This document shows, piece by piece, positions 7,431 through 15,792 of a DNA stretch of 64,000 nucleotides. Under the pieces are notes generated by a model, which saw only the letters and a list, made by a program, of their open reading frames with translations, was not told the origin of the DNA and ran no database searches. Position numbers and translations under genes: made by a program. Source of the DNA: Anaeromicropila herbilytica. GTDB lineage: Bacteria > Bacillota > Clostridia > Lachnospirales > Lachnospiraceae. How positions within the stretch are numbered: the stretch's first letter is position 1; each line of letters opens with the position of its first letter. The stretch is taken from contig NZ_AP024169.1 of assembly GCF_016591975.1 (NCBI RefSeq), positions 582,001 to 646,000 of the forward strand, in the 5' to 3' direction.

Positions 7431-9682
7431 TGAGGAATGCATTTTTTACCTATGAAACAAAGCGAATTCTTAAGTCTAGATTTACTAGGATAATAATCTT
7501 GTTGGCATTATTGTTCCCTTTGATTGGTGTTCTAATCTCGCCTTACCTTAGTGAAGATATTAGCACTATGATACTTGGAATACATAGCTCAACGCGGTTA
7601 TCTCAAACAATACTTTTACCGGCAAAAATAGGAGCAGTACTTTCTACTCTTGCATTTATTGCACTAACCGTTTTTGAATTTGACAAAATACTTCGGTTTA
7701 GAGTCAATTATATAATCGAACCCATATCAAGTTCTATAAAGATAAATTTAACAAAAATCGCGGGGTTACTGTGCGCCGGTCTTATATCAACAGTCGGTTC
7801 GATGATAATTATGACCCCTCACTATTTTATTAACATAGGTAGTTTAGTAGGTTATAATTATTTCCTGATTAGTTACTTCTTCATAATTTATGGTTCGATT
7901 GTTCTTACAATTCTTATGACAGCCGGATTTTATCTTTTATTTCGTAATGTTAATATAACCTGCATTATTATGTTTTTCGCACTGCTTTTTAGTTTTTTAG
8001 CGGGAACTATGAATTATCAATATATGTGGGTTCAAACAGGTGCTAGTGGATTTTCTGAAAATTTCGGAAATGGAAATATTGTTCCTGGATTACTGTGGAA
8101 TAGGCTGTTTGGCTTAACGGTAGCTATGTCTATATTCTTATTTGGAATGTTGTGCGATCGATGTTATGAAAAAGGATTTTTTAAATCTCTTATTAAAAAC
8201 TGTAAAAAATATAAATTTTTACCGATTTGCTTTATGTTTTCTTTTTTTTCAGTATTTTTTGTTTATCATAATGAACCAATTTTCAAATCATTTTCGATTT
8301 TGGATACTGCTTCTATGATGATAAGTGGTAAAAGCGAAACGCCTGTAAATTCTAATGTCATAGGAACTTCAAATATGTTAGTCGATCTTAAGATAGAAGA
8401 AGATAAACATTATGCTACGGGTGTTTATCGTCAAGAACTACAAAACAGCGCAGATAAGCCTCAGAACATATATTTTAATTTAGCAGATGGCTACCATATA
8501 AATGAGATTAAGTTTGACAACGATCCTATAAACTACATACAGGTTTCACCAAAGATTATGAATAGTGCAAAAATTAGCAACGTTTATGAAATAAGGATTC
8601 CCAAAAACACGAAAGCGAAACTGGATATAAGGTATTCGGGTACACCAAAAGCCTTAAGTGCAGTGAATGATTTTTCAATAGGAATTAATAAAGATTATGT
8701 AAATTTAGATAAACCTTATGACATTGCTCCTGCTGTTTATGTAAAACAAAAGGATAAGATTATGAAAGGGACAATAAAAATAGACGCGGCATTAACTGTC
8801 ATAATGCAAGGAAATAAAAATCGTAAAATTTCCGAACAGGATGGTGTTACTACTTGGAGTTTTTCTTATGATAAACCAAGTGAATTATCTTTGACAGCCG
8901 GACGTTATGGAATATTTGAAAGAAATGTAAGTGGCACCTATGTAGAGTTCTTCTATCCACTCGCTGCGAGCAAAGAATTTGAATCCAGGGGAAATGACAC
9001 ACTCGATATATTCACGTTCTTTTCGGATAAATTCGGACCTCTAGGCACTGGTAATCTTAAAATAGTCGTAACATCAGGAGTACATGGCGGAGTTGGCTAT
9101 CAAGAAGGAAATATTTCTTATATTGCTGAAGATTCATTAATGAAAAAATCTTATGGAGATTCATCACAAGCCTCTTCTTCTGACACGTTTGCTTTGTTAA
9201 CGCATGAAATTGCGCATCAATGGTGGGGTGGTGGAATCGATGTAACGAACGGAAGCAGTAATAATCCTATTGACAAAAATCACGATGAATGGACAAATGA
9301 AGCGTTTGCGGATTTTAGTACTTATTTATTCTTGAAAAACAAATTTGGAAAAGCGTATGCAGATAATTTATTACTAAATCAATGGAAAGAAGGAACAAAA
9401 GATTTGAATCGTAACTTTTATCGAAGAAATCCTCAATACATGAAGAAATTATCAATGATTCCAAAGTACAGTGTCTCATTATTTTTAAGAGGTAGTAAAC
9501 TTTATGCCTTGGGACCAATTACCGTTTACAATGTTTATCATCATATTGGTGAAGATAATTATTTTAATGCAATGAAAGTTATCTACAATAAGTATTACGA
9601 TAAAAGGGATAAAAAATTATCATTCTCCGAATTTTTAAATATTACTGGAGTCGCAAAGGAGGTAGCCATCAATGGAAAGTAA
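7430..9682 (+). CDS. ABC-2 type permease fused to an M1-type metallopeptidase domain
   Basis: A 750-aa two-part protein. Residues 1-285 are a permease with about six to seven transmembrane helices; residues 300-750 form an extracytoplasmic domain resembling M1 aminopeptidases. The zinc motif HEIAHQWWGGG starts at His592 (H592, E593, H596), and the likely third ligand is Glu624 in EWTNEAFADF. The gap from HExxH to that Glu is 27 residues instead of the usual 18, because of an insertion rich in G, N and S. By charge pattern the peptidase should face outside. The gene is coupled to both neighbours (1-base and 11-base overlaps). A role in cleaving and pumping a toxic or signalling peptide is inferred. 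Confidence 0.85.
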   Translation: MRNAFFTYETKRILKSRFTRIIILLALLFPLIGVLISPYLSEDISTMILGIHSSTRLSQTILLPAKIGAVLSTLAFIALTVFEFDKILRFRVNYIIEPISSSIKINLTKIAGLLCAGLISTVGSMIIMTPHYFINIGSLVGYNYFLISYFFIIYGSIVLTILMTAGFYLLFRNVNITCIIMFFALLFSFLAGTMNYQYMWVQTGASGFSENFGNGNIVPGLLWNRLFGLTVAMSIFLFGMLCDRCYEKGFFKSLIKNCKKYKFLPICFMFSFFSVFFVYHNEPIFKSFSILDTASMMISGKSETPVNSNVIGTSNMLVDLKIEEDKHYATGVYRQELQNSADKPQNIYFNLADGYHINEIKFDNDPINYIQVSPKIMNSAKISNVYEIRIPKNTKAKLDIRYSGTPKALSAVNDFSIGINKDYVNLDKPYDIAPAVYVKQKDKIMKGTIKIDAALTVIMQGNKNRKISEQDGVTTWSFSYDKPSELSLTAGRYGIFERNVSGTYVEFFYPLAASKEFESRGNDTLDIFTFFSDKFGPLGTGNLKIVVTSGVHGGVGYQEGNISYIAEDSLMKKSYGDSSQASSSDTFALLTHEIAHQWWGGGIDVTNGSSNNPIDKNHDEWTNEAFADFSTYLFLKNKFGKAYADNLLLNQWKEGTKDLNRNFYRRNPQYMKKLSMIPKYSVSLFLRGSKLYALGPITVYNVYHHIGEDNYFNAMKVIYNKYYDKRDKKLSFSEFLNITGVAKEVAINGK

Positions 9683-10406
9683 AATTCTTAAATACGAATT
9701 GAAAAGAATAATTTTTTCAAAAATATTTGTGATAACTTTTATTATTGAAATTTTCTATTCAGTAATTAACCTCTATACAGAAATAATACAAGGTGTTTCT
9801 GGTACGTCACCTTTTTCGCAGTGGAGTTATTGCAAGTTTTTATGTGATATAAATGCGATTATGTTATTGATTCTAATGCTTTCATGCACCGGTCTTTTTT
9901 CTAGAAACGAACAAAGAGTAAAAGAAATTACTTCATGTACGGCTTTACCAACAAAAAAGTATTTGGCTACTAAATGTTTAGCTCTGATCCTTTCTTACAT
10001 AATTGTTGCGATATGTTGCATTTTGATAAGTTTGGTATTTTACAAGACAACTTTTTCTTTTTCAAGTTTTCAAAACTTTTTGTTACCAATATTAATCATC
10101 TTGCTTCCTACTTTTGTGTTTGTTTTTGGAACGAGTATGTTTTTAGGAAGCAAAAGTCAAACTTTGCTTTATGCTTGGATTCCAGTTGTTTTGGTTTTAT
10201 CGTTGGTAAGTTTTAATAGTACACCTTTTCTTGATATTTTTGCCAAAGGGTATGTAGCTTATATGCCTACAGTGCTACCCGTAGATCATCTCGGTGAACC
10301 AGTTTTTAGGTTATCTTTGGATTTTATAATGAGTAGGTTGCTATTTACTCTTGTAGGAATGGTTTTATATGTGGCTTCATTTAAGAAACTTTCAAGAAAA
10401 ATTTAA
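9672..10406 (+). CDS. ABC transporter permease (ABC-2 type)
   Basis: A 244-aa, almost wholly hydrophobic protein with about six predicted helices (near residues 16-35, 62-82, 104-130, 138-157, 165-180 and 220-238). No catalytic motif is present. AAAGGAGG precedes the ATG, which overlaps the end of the fusion-protein gene by 11 bases, so it is the third member of the exporter together with the ATPase at 6552. Its order and size match the second permease of heteromeric ABC-2 exporters. Confidence 0.82.
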   Translation: MESKILKYELKRIIFSKIFVITFIIEIFYSVINLYTEIIQGVSGTSPFSQWSYCKFLCDINAIMLLILMLSCTGLFSRNEQRVKEITSCTALPTKKYLATKCLALILSYIIVAICCILISLVFYKTTFSFSSFQNFLLPILIILLPTFVFVFGTSMFLGSKSQTLLYAWIPVVLVLSLVSFNSTPFLDIFAKGYVAYMPTVLPVDHLGEPVFRLSLDFIMSRLLFTLVGMVLYVASFKKLSRKI

Positions 10407-10553
10407 ATAGTTAATTGATTTTTTTATTCCAACTATAGGGGTTACGAAGATAAGACTTCAATTTGTGTAAAAAAAGACGCAGTTTATGAAATATATAATT
10501 TGTTTATTAAATTATATGTTAAAGTGTGTATATAACAAACAGGAGGAAAGGCT

Positions 10554-13475
10554 ATGGAAAAGAATAAATTTATTAAAAAACTATTAATTGCTATTGGGGT
10601 GATAGTGGTAATAGTTGGAGCAATCGCTGGGGGATTATATAAACTAAGCCAAGATGGAGTACTTAATATGGCTGATGTTTATGCAACAATCAATAAAATA
10701 TTACCATATTTTATACCATTTGCTGTTCTATTAATTGCTCTAATAGTCTTAAGAATTATCTTAAGAGGCAAAAGTGCAAAAACACTTTTCATGGTGAAAT
10801 GGCAAAGTATATTAGTATTAGTATTAGCTTTTATCATGACAGTTAATGTTGTTTGCTTTGGACCAATGGTAAGTATTTTAAATCTTAAATTTACAAAAGT
10901 TGAAGGTGTTAGTGAAAAGGCTGCTACTGCATCAAAGAACTTAACAGAACAGATTGCAGATGAGGGTACAGTATTATTAAAAAATAAAGATGGAATGCTT
11001 CCATTAAATAAAGATGTGAAAAAGTTAAATGTATTTGGATGGGCATCAACAAATCCATGTTATGGTGGTACAGGTTCAGGATCAGTTGATCCATCAAATT
11101 GTGTTACTTTATTACAGGGATTAACAAATGCTGGATATGAATTAAATTCAGAATTATCAGATTTTTATACAAAGTATTGCAGTACACGTCCAGAAGTATC
11201 AATGATGAAACAAGATTGGACTTTAAAAGAGCCAACAGCTGATAGTTACTCAGATACTTTAATCAAAAATGCAAAAGATTTTTCGGACGATGCAGTAATT
11301 GTAATTACACGTGTTGGTGGAGAAGGTGCAGATCTTCCTAAAGACATGTCTAAAGTTACATACAAAGGAAATAAAGGTGATTTTGAACCTGGACAGACTT
11401 ATTTAGAATTATCAAAAACAGAAAAAGATATGGTAGATCTAGTAACGAAAAACTTTGATAATGTTTGCGTTGTTATAAATGCAGCAAACCCAATGGAACT
11501 TGGCTGGGTTGATAAATACGATTCCATTAAGAGTGTTTTATGGATGGCAGGACCAGGACAGACAGGATTTAATGCACTTGGTAAAATCTTAAGTGGACAA
11601 ACAAATCCATCTGGTAAATTAGTAGATACATATGCATATGATTTACAAAGTACACCTTCTTATAATAACACTGGTGCATTTGCATATGATAATGCAAAAG
11701 GATATAATTTCGTTAATTATGTAGAAGGTATTTATGTTGGATATCGATTCTATGAAACTTATTATTTAAATAATGAAGCTGGTTATAGAAAAGCAGTCCA
11801 ATATCCATTTGGTTATGGATTAAGTTATACTTCTTTTGAACAGAAGATGAGTGAATTGACTACAGATGATAAAGGAAATATTAGCTTTGATGTTACAGTA
11901 ACCAATAAAGGTGATAAAGCTGGTAAGGATGTAGTGGAAGCTTACTATACAGCTCCATATACAGAAGGTGGAATTGAGAAATCAGCTGTTGATTTAGTGA
12001 AGTTTGCAAAAACAAATGAATTACAACCTGGAGAAAGTCAAACAATTAATATTGCGTTTAATGAAGAAGATATGGCATCATATGACACGAATGGAGAAGG
12101 TTCTTATGTGTTAGATGCAGGTAACTATGGAATTAAGATTATGTCTGATTCACATACTGTAATTGATGAGAAAACATATACAGTTGACAAAAAGCAAGTT
12201 TACAATGAAAGCAATAAACGTTCTAATGATAAAGAAGTAGCAAAAAATGAATTTGAGTTTGCAAAAGGTGATGTTACTTACTTAAGCAGAGCAAATAATT
12301 TTAAAAATTACAAAGAAGCAACAGCTGCACCAACTAATTTCTCAATTAGTGATGCAAACAAAGCAAATTTAACAAATGCTGAAACTTATAAGATTCAAAA
12401 GAATGATCAAGATAAAATGCCTGTTACAGATGCAAAGAATAATCTTAAATTATATAAATTAAAAGGTTTAGATTATGATGATCCACAATGGGATAAGTTA
12501 TTAGATGAATTAAGTGTGAAAGATATGACTTCCTTAATTGCTTTAGGTGGATACCAGACAAGTGAAATATCTTCCATTGGTAAGATTGCAACAGTAGATG
12601 CAGACGGTCCAGCAGGATTTAGTAGCTTCTTTAATACAGCAATCAAAGGTACCGCGTTCCCAGGAGCAATTATGATTGCAGCAACATGGAATTCTGATCT
12701 TGCAAAACAACGTGGAATTGATATGGGTGAAGAATCCAAAGGTATCGAGGTATCTGGTTGGTATGGACCTGCTATGAATATCCATAGAAATGCTTTTGCA
12801 GGACGTAATTTTGAATATTATTCAGAAGATGGTGTTCTATCAGGAGTTATGGCAGCAAATGAAGTTAGTGGAGCTGCAAGTAAGGGATTATATGCTTACA
12901 TCAAGCATTTCGCATTAAATGATCAAGAAACAAATCGTTTAGGTATGCTATGTACATGGTCCTCAGAACAAGCAATTCGTCAGATTTACTTAAAACCTTT
13001 TGAAATGGCAGTAAAAGATGGTAATGCTAGCGCAGTAATGTCATCCTTTAACTACATTGGTAACCAATGGGCAGGTGGATGTGCTGAATTATTAACAAAT
13101 GTATTACGAGATGAATGGGGATTCCATGGTTTTGTAATCACAGATTACTTCGGTGGATATGGCTACATGGATGCTGATAAGGCAATTCGTGCTGGAAATG
13201 ACTTAATGCTTTCTACAACAGGAGAAACTGGAGCAACTCTTGATGATACTAAGAGTGCAACAGCAGTTACTGCAATGAGAAAATCAAGCCATAATATCCT
13301 TTATACTGTAGTAAATAGTAAAGCTTATGATAATTATAAACCAGGACTACATCTACAACCTTGGATGAAGGTAGCAGTTGGAGCAGATGTAGCATTAGTA
13401 GTAATTTTACTTGGTTTAGAAGTATTAGTAGTATTAAACTACAGAAAAAGAAAAGATTCTATAACATTAGAATAA
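10554..13475 (+). CDS. Membrane-anchored glycoside hydrolase family 3 with swapped domain order
   Basis: A 973-aa protein. Three N-terminal transmembrane helices (about 9-29, 46-69, 82-104) and one at the C-terminus (about 935-960, followed by RKRK) place the enzyme domain outside the cell. The domain normally found second in GH3 enzymes comes first (about 125-440, with the GEGADLP acid/base-like motif near residue 260), then a fibronectin-like part. The TIM-barrel-like domain is last (about 640-920) and holds the likely nucleophile Asp864 in FVITDYF. Both catalytic motifs are present, so it should be active, probably as a beta-glycosidase; the sugar cannot be read from sequence. GGAGG lies before the ATG. 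The gene stands directly before a LytTR/GHKL two-component pair. Confidence 0.88.
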   Translation: MEKNKFIKKLLIAIGVIVVIVGAIAGGLYKLSQDGVLNMADVYATINKILPYFIPFAVLLIALIVLRIILRGKSAKTLFMVKWQSILVLVLAFIMTVNVVCFGPMVSILNLKFTKVEGVSEKAATASKNLTEQIADEGTVLLKNKDGMLPLNKDVKKLNVFGWASTNPCYGGTGSGSVDPSNCVTLLQGLTNAGYELNSELSDFYTKYCSTRPEVSMMKQDWTLKEPTADSYSDTLIKNAKDFSDDAVIVITRVGGEGADLPKDMSKVTYKGNKGDFEPGQTYLELSKTEKDMVDLVTKNFDNVCVVINAANPMELGWVDKYDSIKSVLWMAGPGQTGFNALGKILSGQTNPSGKLVDTYAYDLQSTPSYNNTGAFAYDNAKGYNFVNYVEGIYVGYRFYETYYLNNEAGYRKAVQYPFGYGLSYTSFEQKMSELTTDDKGNISFDVTVTNKGDKAGKDVVEAYYTAPYTEGGIEKSAVDLVKFAKTNELQPGESQTINIAFNEEDMASYDTNGEGSYVLDAGNYGIKIMSDSHTVIDEKTYTVDKKQVYNESNKRSNDKEVAKNEFEFAKGDVTYLSRANNFKNYKEATAAPTNFSISDANKANLTNAETYKIQKNDQDKMPVTDAKNNLKLYKLKGLDYDDPQWDKLLDELSVKDMTSLIALGGYQTSEISSIGKIATVDADGPAGFSSFFNTAIKGTAFPGAIMIAATWNSDLAKQRGIDMGEESKGIEVSGWYGPAMNIHRNAFAGRNFEYYSEDGVLSGVMAANEVSGAASKGLYAYIKHFALNDQETNRLGMLCTWSSEQAIRQIYLKPFEMAVKDGNASAVMSSFNYIGNQWAGGCAELLTNVLRDEWGFHGFVITDYFGGYGYMDADKAIRAGNDLMLSTTGETGATLDDTKSATAVTAMRKSSHNILYTVVNSKAYDNYKPGLHLQPWMKVAVGADVALVVILLGLEVLVVLNYRKRKDSITLE

Positions 13476-13503
13476 TAGGAATTACAATGATTTAATAATA
13501 TAA

Positions 13504-13545
13504 AATAGTTGAGGCAGGGTGTAAATACATCCTGCTTTAGCTATT
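13504..13545 (+). terminator. Imperfect hairpin after the membrane GH3 gene
   Basis: A 15-bp stem, AATAGTTGAGGCAGG with CCTGCTTTAGCTATT, has three G-T pairs and a 12-base loop. It starts 29 bases past the GH3 stop. The T-run is absent, so termination may be partial and allow read-through into the regulator genes; a TATAAT at 13570 could restart transcription, though its -35 is weak. Confidence 0.5.
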
Positions 13546-13601
13546 ATGGTAATGTGGAGAAATATAAGGTATAATAGTACAAAAAGTTGGAGGTTGTAGA
13601 A

Positions 13602-14312
13602 ATGATTCGAGTCGCTATTGTGGATGATGAAGCTTCAAGTGTGGAGCAATTAAAGAACTTTTTAATTCAATACCAGAAAGAACGAAATGAAGTAATGAAC
13701 ATTGTAACCTTTTCTGATGGAGATGAAATTGTTGAAAACTACAAAGCAGAATACGATATTATCCTTTTAGATATAGAAATGAAATTTATGGATGGAATGA
13801 CAGCAGCCGAGCATATAAGAAAAGTAGATCCAGAAGTAGTTATTATATTTATTACAAATATGGCACAGTACGCTATCAAGGGTTACACAGTGAATGCAAC
13901 GGACTATGTACTAAAGCCAGTATCCTATTTTGCTTTTTCACAAAGAATTGATAAGGTTGTGAATCGAATGGATAAAAAAGAAAAGAAGTACCTTGCCATT
14001 GGAGTAAAGGGAGGAACGGTAAAACTTTATATTTCAGATATTTATTATATTGAAAGTCAGGGGCACCGACTTATTTTTCATACCAAAGAAGAAGAACATG
14101 TTATTTTTGGAACCATGAAAGAGATTGAAGAAAAGTTAAAAGATATGGATTTTTATCGGTGTAATAAGGGGAGTCTACTAAATCTAGCACATGTAGACGG
14201 TGTTCAAGACGGTATTGTATCTGTCAATAAAGAACAGATTGTAATTAGCCGAGGTAGAAAAAAAGAATTTATGGAGGCACTTACGAATTATTTGGGAGGA
14301 GCACTACAATGA
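13602..14312 (+). CDS. LytTR-family response regulator
   Basis: A 236-aa regulator with a receiver domain (Asp in IILLDIEM near residue 54, VDDE near the start, K in LKPVS) and a C-terminal LytTR DNA-binding domain (about 135-235, with YIESQGHRL and the FYRCNKGSLLNL segment). I chose the ATG at 13602 because GGAGG at 13589-13593 is correctly spaced for it; the in-frame TTG at 13587 overlaps that site. The stop and the kinase ATG overlap by 4 bases. No agrB or agrD-like gene is adjacent. Likely targets are the flanking GH3 and glycan genes. Confidence 0.92.
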   Translation: MIRVAIVDDEASSVEQLKNFLIQYQKERNEVMNIVTFSDGDEIVENYKAEYDIILLDIEMKFMDGMTAAEHIRKVDPEVVIIFITNMAQYAIKGYTVNATDYVLKPVSYFAFSQRIDKVVNRMDKKEKKYLAIGVKGGTVKLYISDIYYIESQGHRLIFHTKEEEHVIFGTMKEIEEKLKDMDFYRCNKGSLLNLAHVDGVQDGIVSVNKEQIVISRGRKKEFMEALTNYLGGALQ

Positions 14313-15628
14313 ATGACGTTGTACTTACAGAAATCCCAAGACTTTACACCGCCATTGCGGAATGGGCAGCATGTACCATTTATATATTAATGCTAAAGAA
14401 ACGCTTTCGTGGTGTTACTTTGATAACCACCATCATATCGGCTCTTCTAATTCAGTGTGGAGTGCAGTTGGTGGCAGGGACATTACCAAATACATTTTGG
14501 ATATTAGGGATGACGGTTGCAATTGGTATGATGCTTCTCTATATTCATTATTGTTGTGAGGTAACATGGATCAATGCAGGATACTATTGTGTGATGACAT
14601 TTATAATAGCTGAATTTGCAGCCTCACTTGAATGGCAACTTTATTATTACACGGTGTGTACAACAGGTAATACAAGCTTGTTGTTGGAATTATTTGTTTT
14701 AATAACTGTATATGGAGCCATTTATTTTGGATTATTTCTATTAGAGAAGAAACAAATGCTAAAACTCCATCAGGAAAGAGTTTTGACAAAAGAACTCCTA
14801 TCTGTTATTGCAATTGGCGTAAGTGTATTTTTTGTAAGTAACCTTAGTTTTATTTATTCCAATACACCATTTAGCAGTCCGATTACCAAGGAAGTATTTA
14901 ATATCAGAACTTTAGTTGATTTGAGCGGTTTGGCGATTTTATTTGTTTATCACATCCTAAGAAGAGAAATACAGGCCAAATACGAGATAGATGCCATGCA
15001 GAACATTTTGCAGAGTCAGTATATGCAATACCGTAAATCAAGTGAAAGTATTGATATCATTAACCGTAAATACCATGATTTAAAACATCAGATTGCAGTC
15101 CTTCGTGCAGAAGAGGATTCTGGCAAACGTCTTGCATTTCTTGATGAGATGGAAAGCGAGATCAAGACATATGAAGCACAGAATAAAACCGGTAATACAG
15201 TAGTTGATACAGTACTTACAGGAAAAAGTATGACCTGTCAAAAATATGATATCGAATTAACTTGTGTAGTTGATGGAAAACTGCTTAATTTTATGCATGT
15301 AATGGACATCTGTACAATACTTGGTAATGCCCTAGATAATGCAATTGAATGTGAAATACAAATAGAAGAGAAAAAGAAAAGACTCATTCATGTTGCAGTT
15401 TTATCTAAAAAAGGCTTTATCGTACTTCGCTTTGAAAATTATTTTGAAGGGAAACTTAAATTTGAAAATAATTTGCCCACCACAACAAAAGCGCAAACGT
15501 CATATCATGGCTATGGAATTAAAAGCATTCGATATACAGCAGAGAAATATGGTGGTTGGATAACAATTAACCAAAAAGGAAATTGGTTTGAATTAAATGT
15601 AATGATTCCTTCTCCAAAAGTGGAATAG
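14309..15628 (+). CDS. GHKL-type sensor histidine kinase (AgrC/VirS-like)
   Basis: A 439-aa kinase with about six N-terminal transmembrane helices (residues 12-225) that probably form the sensor. A cytoplasmic part follows, with the phospho-acceptor region RKYHDLKHQIA (about residues 252-262) and a GHKL ATPase domain (GNALDNAIE and YHGYGIKSIR). This is the AgrC architecture and partners the LytTR regulator whose gene it overlaps by 4 bases. The AgrC ligand is usually a peptide, but no peptide gene is seen here, so the signal could instead be a wall or sugar cue. Confidence 0.9.
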   Translation: MNDVVLTEIPRLYTAIAEWAACTIYILMLKKRFRGVTLITTIISALLIQCGVQLVAGTLPNTFWILGMTVAIGMMLLYIHYCCEVTWINAGYYCVMTFIIAEFAASLEWQLYYYTVCTTGNTSLLLELFVLITVYGAIYFGLFLLEKKQMLKLHQERVLTKELLSVIAIGVSVFFVSNLSFIYSNTPFSSPITKEVFNIRTLVDLSGLAILFVYHILRREIQAKYEIDAMQNILQSQYMQYRKSSESIDIINRKYHDLKHQIAVLRAEEDSGKRLAFLDEMESEIKTYEAQNKTGNTVVDTVLTGKSMTCQKYDIELTCVVDGKLLNFMHVMDICTILGNALDNAIECEIQIEEKKKRLIHVAVLSKKGFIVLRFENYFEGKLKFENNLPTTTKAQTSYHGYGIKSIRYTAEKYGGWITINQKGNWFELNVMIPSPKVE

Positions 15629-15635
15629 GATGAAC

Positions 15636-15674
15636 AGAAAACGGAATGCTGCCTTATACAGTATTCCGTTTTCT
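15636..15674 (+). terminator. Intrinsic terminator after the two-component genes
   Basis: A 16-bp stem, AGAAAACGGAATGCTG with CAGTATTCCGTTTTCT, with one G-T pair and a 7-base loop. It begins 8 bases past the kinase stop. The T-rich right arm (GTTTTCT) serves as the tail. Confidence 0.8.
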
Positions 15675-15792
15675 CAATTTGTGAAATGAATTGAACGGTT
15701 TGTGCAAAGAAAAATAATTGAAGAGGATTTCATGCTATGATAACTGTGTGAAAAAGTTTTGTACAAGGATATAGAGAAAGGCATGGAATTGT

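Noticed and set aside
13602..15628. Agr-type quorum-sensing locus
   Set aside because: The kinase and regulator fit, but no agrB protease or agrD peptide gene is adjacent on either strand.
15660..15745. LytTR-type binding sites (AACGGTTTG and TAACTGTG) before the cytoplasmic GH3 gene
   Set aside because: The matches are short and lack the regular spacing of LytTR repeats; one overlaps the kinase terminator region. Not strong enough to list.
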